From Pseudoips prasinana (lineage: Eukaryota; Arthropoda; Insecta; Lepidoptera; Nolidae), in NCBI GenBank assembly GCA_951640165.1, contig OX621253.1:33053969-33117968 (forward strand): a DNA stretch of 64,000 bases, written 5' to 3'. The notes under the pieces were generated by a model that saw nothing but the letters and a program-made list of their open reading frames with translations, had not been told where the DNA came from and did no database searches. Position 1 is the first letter of the stretch; each line of letters starts with the position of its first letter. The position numbers and the translations under genes were made by a program. Of this stretch, positions 44,315 through 55,330 are shown in pieces.

Positions 44315-46360
44315 TTATGTCAAGTCAGAGACAACCACATCATTTCTGATCCACTCTTCCACAGAGTATATCATTCTGTCTAACAATATTTTCTTTAGTA
44401 TTCGTTTGAACCTTATTAGTGGAAGTTGTTGAATGATTGATGGGAGTCTGTTGTACACTTTTACACACATTGCGAAACAGTTTTTATTAAATAGGGTAGT
44501 TGTTGGTAGAATATCTAAGACTAGCCGTTCCCCCCGTCTTGTATTTCGAGGGTATATATCCTTCGCTTTTTGAAATAGTTTAAGGTTCGTTTTAACAAAT
44601 ACGCAAATTTCAAAAATGTACATACTTGGCAGTGGTAAGATACATAGTTTCCTAAAATATGGTTTACATGATTCCCATGGAGGAATGTTAGCCATAGCCC
44701 TAATACATCTCTTCTGAGACAAAAATGCCCGTTGGAAATCTGTGGAATTTCCCCATAGAATCAGACCATATCGCAATACGGAACCAACATGTCCATGATA
44801 TGCCATTAATACAGTGTGGTTGTTTGTTATTGTTCTTAATCTATTTAGGACGTATACGAAACTATTAACTTTTTTACAGATTTCTTCAATATGGTTTTTC
44901 CAGTTACAGTATTTATCAATTATCAGACCAAGAAACTTGGCACTTGATGCTTCTTTGATTATTGTGCCTTTATAAGCAAGTGTTTTTAGATCTATTTTTG
45001 CACGCTGAGTCTGAAATTGAATATATTGTGTTTTCGACAAGTTGGCATGTAAGTTATTATCATTTAACCATTTGATAACAGAATCAATAGTTGTATTTAA
45101 CTGTATATCATACTGTTTATAATTCAGTAGATTTTCGCATGTCACAATAATAGATATATCATCTGCAAATAGGATAGATTTAAAGGGAGTAATGTCAGGT
45201 AAATCGTTTATATATACTAGGAAATATAATGGTCCAAGAATACTTCCTTGAGGCACTCCGTACCGGTTTATCTTGTAGTCAGATTTTCCTTGTCTTATGA
45301 CTGCGTCATTACTGAGATAAGATATTTCTACGCATTGCTCACGGTTATATAGGTAGCTTTGAGTCCAATCTAGAGCAGGACCTCTTATACCATAATTTTC
45401 TAATTTAGTTAAAAGTAAGTCGTGAGATACAAAGTCGAAAGCTTTTGTCATGTCAAAAAATATTACTGTTGTGGGGTACTTTTTATCTATATTCATAACT
45501 ACCTTATTTACTACTTCATACATTGCCAGTGTTGTAGATTTGCCCTTTTGGAAACCATACTGTTCTGGTTTGATAAATGAATAAGTGTCAAAGTAAGAGA
45601 CAAGTCTGTTTTGCATGGCTTTTTCAAAAATCTTAGAAAAAATAGGTATAAGTGTTATGGGTCTGTAGTTGCTTATATCTAATTTGTCTCCTTTTTTATA
45701 TACAGGTTTAACTACAGATTTCTTGAGCCGACTTGGGAACGTACCTAATTCAAAGGACATATTGATTAAGTGTTTCAAAATGGGCACCAGGATATTCACG
45801 CATTTTTTTATGATATCCGTCCTAATTTCGTCATATCCCACTGAGTTTGTGCTTTTTAAGGACATAATAATATTTCTTACTTCTGTATTATTTACTGGTT
45901 TTAGAAATATACTACTTCTTGCACGAGTCTTGTTTGTATTAGAAACTTTGTCATTTTTAATGTTATTCAAATTTATCAGGAATTGGTTAATGTTTTGTGC
46001 TATTTCCTGTGGTTTGTTTATTATTTGATCACCAATTTGAATTTTTTTTATATATTCCTGGGTTGAAATATTTCCTACATTTTCATTAATAATGGTCCAA
46101 GCCGCCTTACAAATATTTTTCGATTTTTTTATATAATTGTTATTATGAAGTTGTTGTGACTTTGATATACAACGTCGTAATAATTTTGAGTAGTTATGAA
46201 ATTTAGTCTGACTTTCGATTGTCTTTCTGTTGTAAAAAATAAATCTCAAATGCCTTTTTGTTTTGCAACTACGTCGTAGTCCTCTGGTTACCCATTTAAT
46301 ATCACGATGTTTTCGTATTACTATCTGTCTAAATTTTGGAAAACATAAGTTATAAAACAA
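44315..46360 (-). pseudogene. LINE ORF2, reverse transcriptase part
   Basis: 681 codons are open. The RT core includes FFDMTKAF (D303), YGVPQGSILGP (367-377) and LFADD (397-401), with thumb motif KFLGLIID (about 475-482). The carboxy end RLPSIIQQLPLIRFKRILKK is characteristic of the CR1/Daphne-like group. The enzyme copies its own RNA at a nicked target. The catalytic residues are intact, but the true ORF2 start lies upstream in another frame (next entry), so the Met at 46360 is not a natural start. One frameshift and 5' truncation make the copy dead. Confidence 0.85.
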
Positions 46361-46867
46361 ACAAAAGTCATCGTGAAATAAATTAAACCCTTCATTACAT
46401 CGTTCGTGCTGTAAACATAGCTGAAAGTAAGGTTTTCCATATATTTAAGAAATTTCAGCTGGTTTTCTTCAGAAATATCTCTTTTTATAATATAATATTT
46501 ACTCGTATCTAAAATATTACATTTAATGGGTATAGATAAAATTTGAGCAGTGTCGTGATCTGATAGTCCAAGTTTTAAAATTTTACTCTCTGTACCCTTA
46601 CTTATGTTACTGATTATATGGTCAATACAAGAGTTAAGTCTAGTTGGCTGATTAATATGTAATGTCAATTTATAATTTTGTAGTATGTCATGTAAATCTT
46701 GCACTGTTTTGTTTTTCACAAGTGTATTTATGTTAAGATCACCTGCTATAATAATTTTATGTTTATTGTATTTGCTGTTAAACATTAGCTTGTAGAGTAA
46801 TGTGTCAAAATGTGCTAAGAATACGTCTATTTTTGATTGAGGTGTCCGATAGATGCATACTATTACA
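46321..46867 (-). pseudogene. LINE ORF2, endonuclease part
   Basis: The endonuclease/exonuclease/phosphatase fold remnant has IIAGDLNIN (catalytic Asp and Asn), NQPTRLNSCIDHI and LSDHDTAQIL (Asp-His). The N-terminal third is missing. The reading shifts by one base near 46400 to continue in the reverse transcriptase frame; the 40-base overlap of the two frames is the footprint of that single indel. Confidence 0.8.
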
Positions 46868-46870
46868 AGC

Positions 46871-47734
46871 TTTTGACTTTACTTGAAAAATCTAATATGA
46901 ACAGTAAATTATTATGCTTCTTAATACTAAGTTTATAGCGTAAATATGTTTGATGTATAAGTAAAAGTGGTAATTGTGAATTTTCGATATAAAAGTGAAA
47001 TATGTATGAAAACAATATTGATCGAGTAATGGTAATGCTATTGTGACGGTGTTCTTCACTGCATGAGCGTCTGGGCATTGTTGTGTTGAGCTCATTAATA
47101 GTGTGTCTTGCGGTACTCCTTCCCACAAAAGTGTGCAAAGAGATGGGTAAGTTCAGCCTTGAAAAAGTATTAAATAGTATTTGAACTGAGTTTTTGTCGC
47201 GTCAACAATTCATTTTTATAATTGGCATTAAATGTATATACTGTTCGCAGGCACTTCAACGGAGGAGGTATATTGCACCAGACCTTTGCGGCGGCATATT
47301 TAAAAGATCCACGAAAAGCTGCAGTCCTATGTCTCGGAATTAGGATCAGGTTGATAATAAGACAGATATTTTCAAATTCTTAATGAAAATATACAGTGCA
47401 AGGTATTAGATACATGGTGGACATAACCTAGTAAGTAATTTGCCTTTGAAACTGAACAGAAGGACATCATATATAGGAAATAAAAAAATATATTACCCAT
47501 AGAACTAAAGTGATCAGTTGGTACATTTTGTACCGAAAGCTAAATTAAAATATTTTCTCACTCCACATTATTTAACTTCAGTTGCATGGGTAGCACTTGG
47601 TAAATTTTCCTCGACTGTTTATGACGTTTATTACGTTAAAGCACGCGTACTTAGTGACACAAATATCGAAGCCGCCCATTATGCGTCCGGTAGGTATTTA
47701 CTACAGAGAAGTTCAGAAATGTCTGTGTTTTTTT
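46871..47734. other. Intronic sequence, no exon
   Basis: Two overlapping minus frames (46863-47138) and a plus frame (47518-47736) show no family motif. 47220-47330 (CAGGCACTTCAACGGAGGAG) may be an old repeat. Confidence 0.3.
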
Positions 47735-47990
47735 AATTTTTTTATATCAGAGGGCGACATACGAGCCAGTGGGTCACCCGATGGTAAGTGATCACCGCCG
47801 CCCATGGACACTCGCAACACCAGAGGAGTCAGCAAACCTTTCCCTCACCCCAATGAACTCTGGCGACCTTACTCACACTCGGAAACTCAACATTAAAATT
47901 ATTGATGTTATTATAAAGGAATGTCTTCTGTAAGGTGGAGGTACTTCCCCAGTCGGGCTGCTCTTTGAGCGAATGAACGCTATGCCCTAC
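47735..47990 (+). mobile_element. SINE-like repeat, family G copy 2
   Basis: CGATGGTAAGTGATCACCGC, CCCATGGACACTCGCAACAC and CAGTCGGGCTGCTCTTTGAG, collinear with 35490-35770 but with a small internal deletion. Confidence 0.6.
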
Positions 47991-48797
47991 CTCTCTTATA
48001 ACTTTAAACTAACTGATCGCATTGATAAGGGTACATCAATAAATTCAATAATATCGGATCGATAAAACTATGAATATAAATTGGAATTAACCAGATATAA
48101 AATAAACAACATAATGATCCCTATTCTATCTATATTCCATGCAATACCTATAAATTTTATATATTGCATTTATTACCAATATAGTTTTTATGAGAAGGAC
48201 ACAGATAGATCTTTAGTTCTGTAAATTAAGTTTTAGCACTAAATACTGTTGTATATACAGAGTGACCGAGGATTTGATGTTCAAACGCAAAATTTAGTTA
48301 CTTAATGATGAGGAGTATCCAAATCACCCCCATGTATGTTCTACGATTTGGCGTAGTTTTCGAGATAGAATTTTTTTAATGACTTTTTTCGTCAATTTCT
48401 CCTAACATCAGGTCTCGATATTTTTCTCGTTCTGTTGAACATTTCTGGTTTTTTTTTGTGATAACTCATTAGCATAGTTTAACCTTACACCCTAAAAAGT
48501 ATGGTTTATCTAATCATTGCAGAACTGACTTAGAATTTATTCGAAAGTTCAAAATTACGGTTTGAGCACAGGACTCAAACAGGACAAAAACAGGCAAAAT
48601 CGTAGACCATACATGTGGATGATTCGGATACTCCTCATCATAAAGTAGGTATCAAAATTTAGCGTTTGAACGTCAACTCCTCGACAGCCCAGTATATACT
48701 CTACTGAGAAAATAAGCTACATGTTAAAACGTACGCTGGGTCCTTCTTACAATACGCCTGGTGCACGTATTATAAAGCAGTATTATTATAGTATTAT
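47991..48797. other. Intronic sequence, no exon
   Basis: 48260-48690 contains inverted similar ends (GAGGATTTGATGTTCAAACG / CGTTTGAACGTCAACTCCTC-like), suggesting an uncharacterised inverted-repeat element of about 430 bases; no transposase. Confidence 0.4.
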
Positions 48798-49026
48798 TAT
48801 GTACAAAAAACCTGTATACACTCAACAAAAATAATCGTCGCGACACCACACTGTTCAATGCGAAATAGAAATGAAAACATCTGGCTTGCTTTCTATAAGA
48901 GAGAGAGAGAGAAAGACAGAGAAACATGCGCACGCCGCACGGCTGCAAAAAGTGTCGTGATAACTTTTCGTAAGATTTTTTTCCGTCTAGCCCCCTTTCA
49001 CAATGCGCGATAAGGAACTTCGTTCC
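48798..49026 (-). mobile_element. GGAACGAAGTT-end element, copy 3
   Basis: From ATGTACAAAAAACCTGTATA through (GA)n to GGAACTTCGTTCC at 49014-49026; the other terminus is lost. It ends 40 bases from the splice donor of the next exon. Confidence 0.65.
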
Positions 49027-49066
49027 AAAATACATATATTAAACATATATTACATATGTATAGTAC

Positions 49067-49221
49067 CTGTTATTTAGCTCATTGTATCGATGGTTGATTG
49101 CCTCAGTGGACCGCTTGATGCGAGTAGTATCATCATTCCGATAAACCGCAATCAGCCGCTGTGTCAGCTGGCCAAACAGCTCAATTTGATGCTTATACTG
49201 GTGTACTTCTGCGTGGAACGA
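49067..49221 (-). CDS. Dys: Dystrophin spectrin-repeat exon (internal)
   Basis: 155 bp. The acceptor TTCTCTTTTTTCCCAG precedes 49221 and the exon ends AACAG|GTACTA at 49067. It has 51 full codons plus AG, giving a phase that fits the 41937 exon exactly. The peptide carries EVHQYKHQIELFGQLTQRLI and the motif AVYRNDDTTRIKR, then AINHRYNELNN: helices B-C of a spectrin repeat. The Y-x2-DDT-x-(K/R) and IN-x5-L pattern agrees with what I recall of dystrophin's distal rod (LRDYSADDTRK, ENINASW). It opens in phase 0, so an upstream exon ending in phase 0 is expected beyond 49222; none was identified up to 64000. Only about 40 bases on each side are free of repeats. Confidence 0.8.
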
Positions 49222-49267
49222 CTGGGAAAAAAGAGAACGATATATTAAATTTAGTTTTGATAACAAT

Positions 49268-49560
49268 AATATCCTGAGACATTATTCACACTCGGCCATC
49301 TGATCGCAAATTAAGCAGACCTTCTACAGGCGCCAGCACATCAAGCTACATCTGTCAAATTTCCCCAGTTGAAAGTGAACCTTATGCTTATATGATAAAG
49401 TTGAAAATCGATAAAAGAAATTTGACAGGTTGGGGTTGCTGGATGTGCTGGCGTCTGTACCTACTATGGAAATAAGATAACTGATATACTACATACTACT
49501 TTTCTTTTGTAATTACGTTAATAACACCCAGACACAGGGCAATTAGACATGTTTGAAACC
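49268..49560 (-). mobile_element. SINE family B with nested MITE, second case
   Basis: CCTGAGACATTATTCACACT and CGGCCATCTGATCGCAAATT precede the MITE, and CTACTATGGAAATAAGATAA follows. The tRNA head is mostly lost. Confidence 0.75.
49328..49456. mobile_element. MITE of the GTAC-target family, copy 2
   Basis: AGGCGCCAGCACATCAAGCT to TGGATGTGCTGGCGTCT. It sits at the same SINE position as the MITE at 14314-14445; the flanks are CTAC (left) and GTACCTAC (right). Confidence 0.8.
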
Positions 49561-49643
49561 AATAAACATTGACACAAATAATTCGAACATAATTAGTTTT
49601 TTTTGGGACCTCTGTGGCCAGGGTTTGTAAGTCATTACAATTA

Positions 49644-49687
49644 TAATAAATCATATTATCAATAATTATTGATAATATGATTTATTA
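49644..49687. repeat. Perfect 44-bp palindrome
   Basis: TAATAAATCATATTATCAAT... reads the same on both strands without spacer, just left of the next element. Confidence 0.9.
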
Positions 49688-49692
49688 CGTTT

Positions 49693-49840
49693 TAGGGTTC
49701 CGTAGCCAAATTGAAAAAAAAAACGGAACCCTTATAGATTCGTCATGTCTGTCTGTTTGTCCGTCCGTATGTCGCAGCCACTTTTTTCCGAAACTATAAA
49801 CCTTCATGGGCGAGTCCGACTCGCATTTGGCCGATTTTAT
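49693..49840 (+). mobile_element. AGGGTTCCGTAG element, internally deleted copy
   Basis: AGGGTTCCGTAGCCAAATTG, CTGTCTGTTTGTCCGTCCGT, then directly CCTTCATGGGCGAGTCCGAC, lacking about 400 bases present in the 22733 copy. Confidence 0.6.
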
Positions 49841-50769
49841 TATTTTCTTCACCTAACGTTGCGTAGAACAACATATAGTTACTCATCAAAGAACTAGATG
49901 GCAATATTTTATCTGCCAATTTATATGGCGAAAAATTATGTTTGAGGCGGGATATTTTAAATGTTATACTAAGTGTGTCTCGTATGTATTTTGTCCATAA
50001 ACAATGCGTTCGCTAGTAAAATAAACCTTGTCACGAATTAGTCTTAGAGATAATTAGGCATTTTACTATTTAGTCATTTTGAGAACTAGACCAAATGCGA
50101 AATGGCCCTTTTGAGAATCGAGTGCCATTTTTGGTATTATACGACTAAACCGATTCAACTGACTGTTCAAACTAATTACATCCCATTTTTTTTAAATTAA
50201 AGAATTCTTACTTTTAAATTAGTTAGTAAAACGCCATCTAGCATATTTTAACAAAACCACTAACGACAAGCTCAAGCTCCGTGTATAACGCAGAACTAAA
50301 TAATATTGACACCCTTTCAGAGATGGCGCTACAAGCAGGTAGAAAGTTCAACCTTTTATATCCACGGTAATTAAGATGGAGCGACGCGATAAGCATAATT
50401 TAACGTTATTATATGAGGGCTATGTAATATATTATTATTTTTATTCGTAATTAAGTAGCTTAGCAATTATAGTCACGAAACGAAAACGTTTTAAACTTTT
50501 ACGGTTTCGGCGTTTTACTTACCTATATAATAATATGTTTTATATCAATAGCTGTATTAAAAGTGTATAGCTGGCACACGGAATAAATTTCACCGTAATC
50601 ATCGTTTTTATGAGAAGAGAGGCTATTTGACGGGGAAAGCAAGTTTAGCTTATAGAACACAGGTAATATTTTTAAAATATTTAAGAGCGAGACAAATGAA
50701 CAAGTGGATCACCGTGTATGACCTACTTCCCGGCTCGGGCTGCTCTTTGAGCGAATTAAATATCATATG
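49841..50769. other. Intronic sequence with two AGATGGCG words
   Basis: ACGCCATCT at 50231-50239 and AGATGGCGC at 50321-50329 echo the 40.4 kb cluster. 50685-50760 is a scrap of SINE-like family G. Confidence 0.35.
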
Positions 50770-50905
50770 GAATATTGTGTAGAAAAAAGAAAAAACTTCG
50801 AAATGGGTTTCAATGAAAATTTATAGTGTTATAGGTTATATATCCAAAGAACACAAAGAATTTATAAAGTTCAACGCGGGTGAAACCACTGGGCACCGCT
50901 AGTAA
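50770..50905 (+). mobile_element. Helitron 3' end
   Basis: TTCAACGCGGGTGAAACCAC, then TGGGCACCGCTAG|T; the usual hairpin-plus-CTAG end. No 5' end nearby. Confidence 0.6.
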
Positions 50906-51362
50906 ATTATAAATATCTTGGGACAACTAATACACTGTTATCTGATCCCAATATAGGCAGAGCCTTGTTTTTTTTTTTTATTATTATTCAGGAAACATAC
51001 TGTCTTATACAAATCTTTTACAATGAAATATCTTATATACTTATAGAGTAAGAGTTCCATAAAGTTTTATTATTACGGTAAGGGTGTGCAGTAAAAGCTA
51101 TAGGTAGTATACCTTTGCATTCATACATAACAAAAGTAGTAGGTACAATTAATGACAATAATTATTGTCCAAGAGCAGATTACTTATCTTAGATTCAAAC
51201 ATAGATAATGTATTGCTAAATATATCAATATCTGTAAATTTTTTATTGTATGTGTCAAAATTACGTCTAATAAAGTTATTGCTGGTGTAATCTGTTTTTA
51301 TTATGGAAAGTAGACAACAGTTAAGCATACTTATATATTTCTTATTACATAATAATATAATA

Positions 51363-51588
51363 ATAATATCTTGAGACAATGTCACACAGATCATCCTAGC
51401 CCCAAACTAAGCAAAGCTTGTACTATGGGTACCAGGCGACGATATACATACTTATATAGATAGATAAATACTTAAATATATAGAAAACATCCATGACTCA
51501 GAAACAAATATTCGTGCTTATCGCACAAATATTTGCACTTACCGGGATTTGAACCCAGGACCACCAGCTTCGTAGGCAGGATCACTTA
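51363..51588 (-). mobile_element. SINE family A, head truncated
   Basis: TTGAGACAATGTCACACAGA through GGGATTTGAACCCAGGACCA; it stops at the A-box region (GGCAGGATCACTTA). Confidence 0.75.
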
Positions 51589-51755
51589 GAGATATATTAC
51601 ACCCTGAGCACACAACGATTTGTCTCGGGTGGGGATCGAACCCACGACCTCTGGCTTAGCAGTCAGGGTGTTTATCAGTTTTCTGGTTACCATAGTACAG
51701 GCTTTGCCTAGTTTGGGATCAGATGGCGGTGTGTAAGTTGTCCCACGATATTTAT
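51589..51755. mobile_element. Mosaic SINE fragment
   Basis: A tRNA-like B box in minus orientation (GGGATCGAACCCACGACCTC) is joined to a family B-like body in plus orientation (TTGGGATCAGATGGCGGTGT). This is an inverted junction or two insertions. Confidence 0.5.
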
Positions 51756-51896
51756 TATATTATTATCATTATATGTTTCATCATTGACTTGTGTGTTACC
51801 TACTCAATACACTATGTACAATCTAACGTTCTAGGTTTATTGACTTTTATAATTAAGGAAAATTATTCTCACAGGCAAAATTTAAGATTATTTTAA

Positions 51897-52134
51897 TCTA
51901 TACATATAATAAAATAGTAGGAAAGTCAAAACAGTACATTGAATAATTTTTTTAAAAGAATACTTGGGGCGTCGATATCGAAACCAAAAATATAGTTTTT
52001 AGAATTTTTGTCTGTGTGTCAAATTTTGCATGAAAATTATATATATATATACATATAATCACGTTATCACCTACGGGGAGGAGCTGTGATAATTTATAAA
52101 ATTTAACGCGGGTAAAACCACGCGGCACAGCTAG
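51897..52134 (+). mobile_element. Short non-autonomous Helitron with both ends
   Basis: A|TCTATACATATAATAAAATA at 51897 and GCACAGCTAG|T ending 52134, with CGCGGGTAAAACCACGCG as the 3' hairpin. 238 bp, non-coding. Confidence 0.8.
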
Positions 52135-54094
52135 TACTAAATATTGTAGCTCTTTTACTTTAATTCGTTACCTCCTACTTTACATATTCTGCGTGAGACA
52201 CAGAGACTAGCCAATATTACTCACAACTAACTTTAAGTTACGACTAAGTGTGTCCCATAAATCCAACTTAATTGGGAACCGGCCAGCCCTTTAAAATTCC
52301 ACTTTGCATAGCTCCGCCACAGTACAGACGTTATTACAGTATCTCTACTCTACTACAACAGATCAAAAACGGTCGAGGAAGAGAGATGCCAACAACACAT
52401 CAAGCCCCAAATAACAATAATAAATACTCTCTACTTCTCGCTTGTCCTTTTAGGGTTTTATTCGATTCTCCCAATATAATGAATGGTTGATGTCGAATAA
52501 AGTTATTATAAAAATTGTTTATTAAAAACCGGCTTTTCTTCCTGTTCTGTTTATCTACAATATTTTAATTCTATGTACATACATACGTAACATTTCAAAT
52601 TATGATATTTTATGCAAAAATAAGGCGAAGTTGTAGCATTGAGATAAATTGACAGCAGTGTTAAACTTTATACATTTATTTAACTCATTTGAAATAATTA
52701 TATTAAAACCACTAATTTTGAATATTTAGGTTTTAAAATTGCTATTTGATTTGATCAAAGCAATATGGAAGTAGTTATCACAAAAGCGAATTAAATACAC
52801 CCAGAGTAACCATAAAAACTTATTTAGCAGACATTAAAATGACTTTAACTATTCGCTGCAACGCCCGATTTGATCAATTTTTATATAGAGGATAGGATCG
52901 GCAAAGTGATGCCATTCGTTTTGCAAGTGCAAGAGGCTTCGGAAACAGCTTCATCATCCTTATGGTTTGTAAACTTGGCAGTACAAAAAGAATAGAGTTG
53001 GATTGCGACCTTCTAGTTTCTTTGAAGTTAGTTAAAGAAGACATAACCACTTCAGTTTAGATACTGTTAAGAATTACGCACTGTGACCAGTGTGAATGGG
53101 TCTTGCCTTGTTTTACGCGCGTTGTAAGTCGTTCTACTTTAGAATTATATTATTTTGTCTTTTATATGGCTTATAAAGGATTTTATGTACTCCGCGAACA
53201 CTAGGGCGACTAAAAGTAAGTACTGACATTTAAATATTGTGCATAAATAGTGTTGTGAGCGTATTTATTTTTATTTATTTATTAATTCTTGTACACACAA
53301 AACTATTTATTGTATATAAATAGATAAAAGTGCGAAGAAATGGATAGTACAAAGGTGCTGCTTATTTCCAAGAACTTTCTTCCAGCAGACCCTCGACAGG
53401 AAAAAGTTTACACAGCCATAATGATGTGTGTAGGCAATAATACACTTACATTTTTTTTTTTTTTTTTAATCGGGACTAATCCCTCCCTCTTACCCACCAC
53501 TGCAACTCCTGTAAGCCAGGATCAACAGTGGCACACAATGAAATGACACTGAGCGGTGAAGCTCAGGCATGTCCCGGGGAATCGCTTTAGCTGTCTTGGA
53601 TCCCGCAACGAATTTAATCAGAAACAGAAAAAAGGAGGAGTTAGAATAGAATAGTTCCACTTCCCTCCAGAGCAAAGCGGGAGACAGAATGATGTAAAGA
53701 GGCTATAGCCTCATAAAATGAGAGATTTGCAACTAGAGAAGCCAGCTGCAAAAGCACCGAGGATCAATTTAAGGGTCCTAAGTGAGCTGTTATATTTGAT
53801 TCCAATAGTAGGTATGGCAAAAACGCTTAAACGCACGGAATACACTTACATACTAATAATTGCATACATACTTAAATACATATAAATAGTATATCCAATT
53901 TAGACCTAACAATAAACTAAATACTAATAATACATTCTATGAGTAGTATGTAGTAGTATGAATAGTTTTGCAGTTTTGTATATTTGGCGGAATATAGTGT
54001 TCGTTTGCTCTATGAATTTCTCTTAACTAGAAAAGACCTTTACCTGAGAGAATACACTTCAGATTATCATGGTAGAGGCCCCCGAGATCTATGT
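52135..54094. other. Intronic sequence with repeat scraps, no exon
   Basis: 53340-53400 (GATAGTACAAAGGTGCTGCT, TTCTTCCAGCAGACCCTCGA) and 53471-53600 (CCACCACTGCAACTCCTGTA, AAGCCAGGATCAACAGTGG) look like lepidopteran dispersed repeats; 42875-42900 shares the CTTCCAGCAAACC part. A T18-like run lies at 53452-53468. Confidence 0.4.
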
Positions 54095-54345
54095 TACTAC
54101 CGTAGGTACGTACGTTGAACTCTCTAGTCCCTCACTCTCATAATCCGATGGGACGCCTACCCGACATGTCCGGGTGAGATCAGGCACAGACAGATAACTT
54201 TACGCACTGAGGCACCAGAATCCGGGCTGCCTGGGCTGTTGCTACGAGGTTTCCTGTGTGAAATATCCCGATAACTCTCTTAGGCACGACCACGGATTTA
54301 AACCTAGGACCTCATTATTTGCGGTTGGTGATAAGACATGACATG
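54095..54345 (-). mobile_element. SINE family C, degenerate copy
   Basis: CTCATAATCCGATGGGACGC, GATCAGGCACAGACAG and CCTAGGACCTCATTATTTGC follow the order of the 36686 copy but with many changes; the A box is lost. Confidence 0.5.
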
Positions 54346-55024
54346 GATGTAGCTACCTAAAAACTGACGGGATGTTGAAGAGCTTTTATTTAAATATTCA
54401 ATTTTGTATTGTTTAAGTTAAATATCTGACAAAACTTATATAATTAACATTTATATACTCTTGATTGAAGCGCCCTAAGATACATAATATTTTAGCATTT
54501 TACTCCTTTACAACAATAAACAATGTAACCATGTTCTGGCAAATAGACGATTTTGATTTATTAAAAATATATCTAATAATCTCATATTAAGTAAATATAA
54601 TCTCTCGTAAACGTTATCCTTAATGCAATTTGCTATTATATAAGAATTGCATTCTAACATTGTAAAATCATTTTAGCCGCAAATCATGTATTTTTGTATA
54701 TAAACTCAGCCATTTATGTTAGAGTTACCCGTGTTCATGACCCATGGGTCAAAAACTGTCAAAACGAAGAATTATTTAAATTTAATGAGTTTGAAGGTAG
54801 ATACTTGGATAGAAAGGAGCTTTAAACTCATTGTGACGAAATTGGGTTAAGATTATAATTATTGGAAAACTACATAAGATCTATAAGATAGAAGATAATA
54901 ACTGGAATGCTAGATATCTTTATAGTAACTATCTATCTCATGATAGCTGATAATATAGATATAGAACTAAAATCTTTGACAAAAATTTTAATGATTTTTC
55001 TTTAATTAATTGTTCTCTTTTCAG
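54346..55024. other. Intronic sequence, no gene
   Basis: AT-rich, unassigned. Confidence 0.35.
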
Positions 55025-55330
55025 TAGTTACGAATTTTGCAGTCTCCTTGCTATAACATTAAACAGAAAACAACATTTACAGTTAACTTCAATATCTCTG
55101 ACTAATTATGCAAATGTACAAACTTTGGGAATTGCAGCGCTGTATTTCAGCGTTACCCAAAGTTTATGTTGCAAGTTTTTGTATGAAGAAATTTCGCCTG
55201 ATGAAATTAGGCAATGTTCTGATGAAATTTCTAGATTCGGGTGGAATTATAGAATAGGTAAAAAGTTTATGCAATTAACAACGAGAGTAAAATTCATTAA
55301 ATACAGGCTGTCCCTTTTAAAGATCTTTTG
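55025..55330 (+). other. Unassigned ORF after an acceptor-like site
   Basis: The acceptor-like TTGTTCTCTTTTCAG at 55024 precedes an open frame of about 101 codons to TGA at 55328-55330: SSYEFCSLLAITLNRKQ, then LTNYANVQTLGIAALYF, CKFLYEEISPDEIRQCSDEI and KFIKYRLSLLKIF. The layout faintly recalls the last exons of insect chemoreceptors (small hydrophobic stretch, then charged tail) but key motifs are not convincing. It could be a decayed antisense-nested gene or chance. Confidence 0.25.

Larger units (their letters stand above)
44093..46870 (-). mobile_element. 5'-truncated CR1/jockey-group LINE
   Basis: Holds the endonuclease carboxy half, reverse transcriptase and a ~220-base 3' UTR ending in AATTGAATTGAAG repeats (minus strand). 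It starts mid-endonuclease (VIVCIYRTPQ), the usual sign of incomplete reverse transcription. I could not identify a clear target duplication. Confidence 0.8.
41938..49066 (-). other. Intron between the two spectrin-repeat exons
   Basis: 7.1 kb, from donor AG|GTACTA (49066) to acceptor CCCCAG (41938). It is filled largely with SINEs, a hairpin and a 2.8 kb LINE lying in the same orientation as the gene. Confidence 0.75.
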
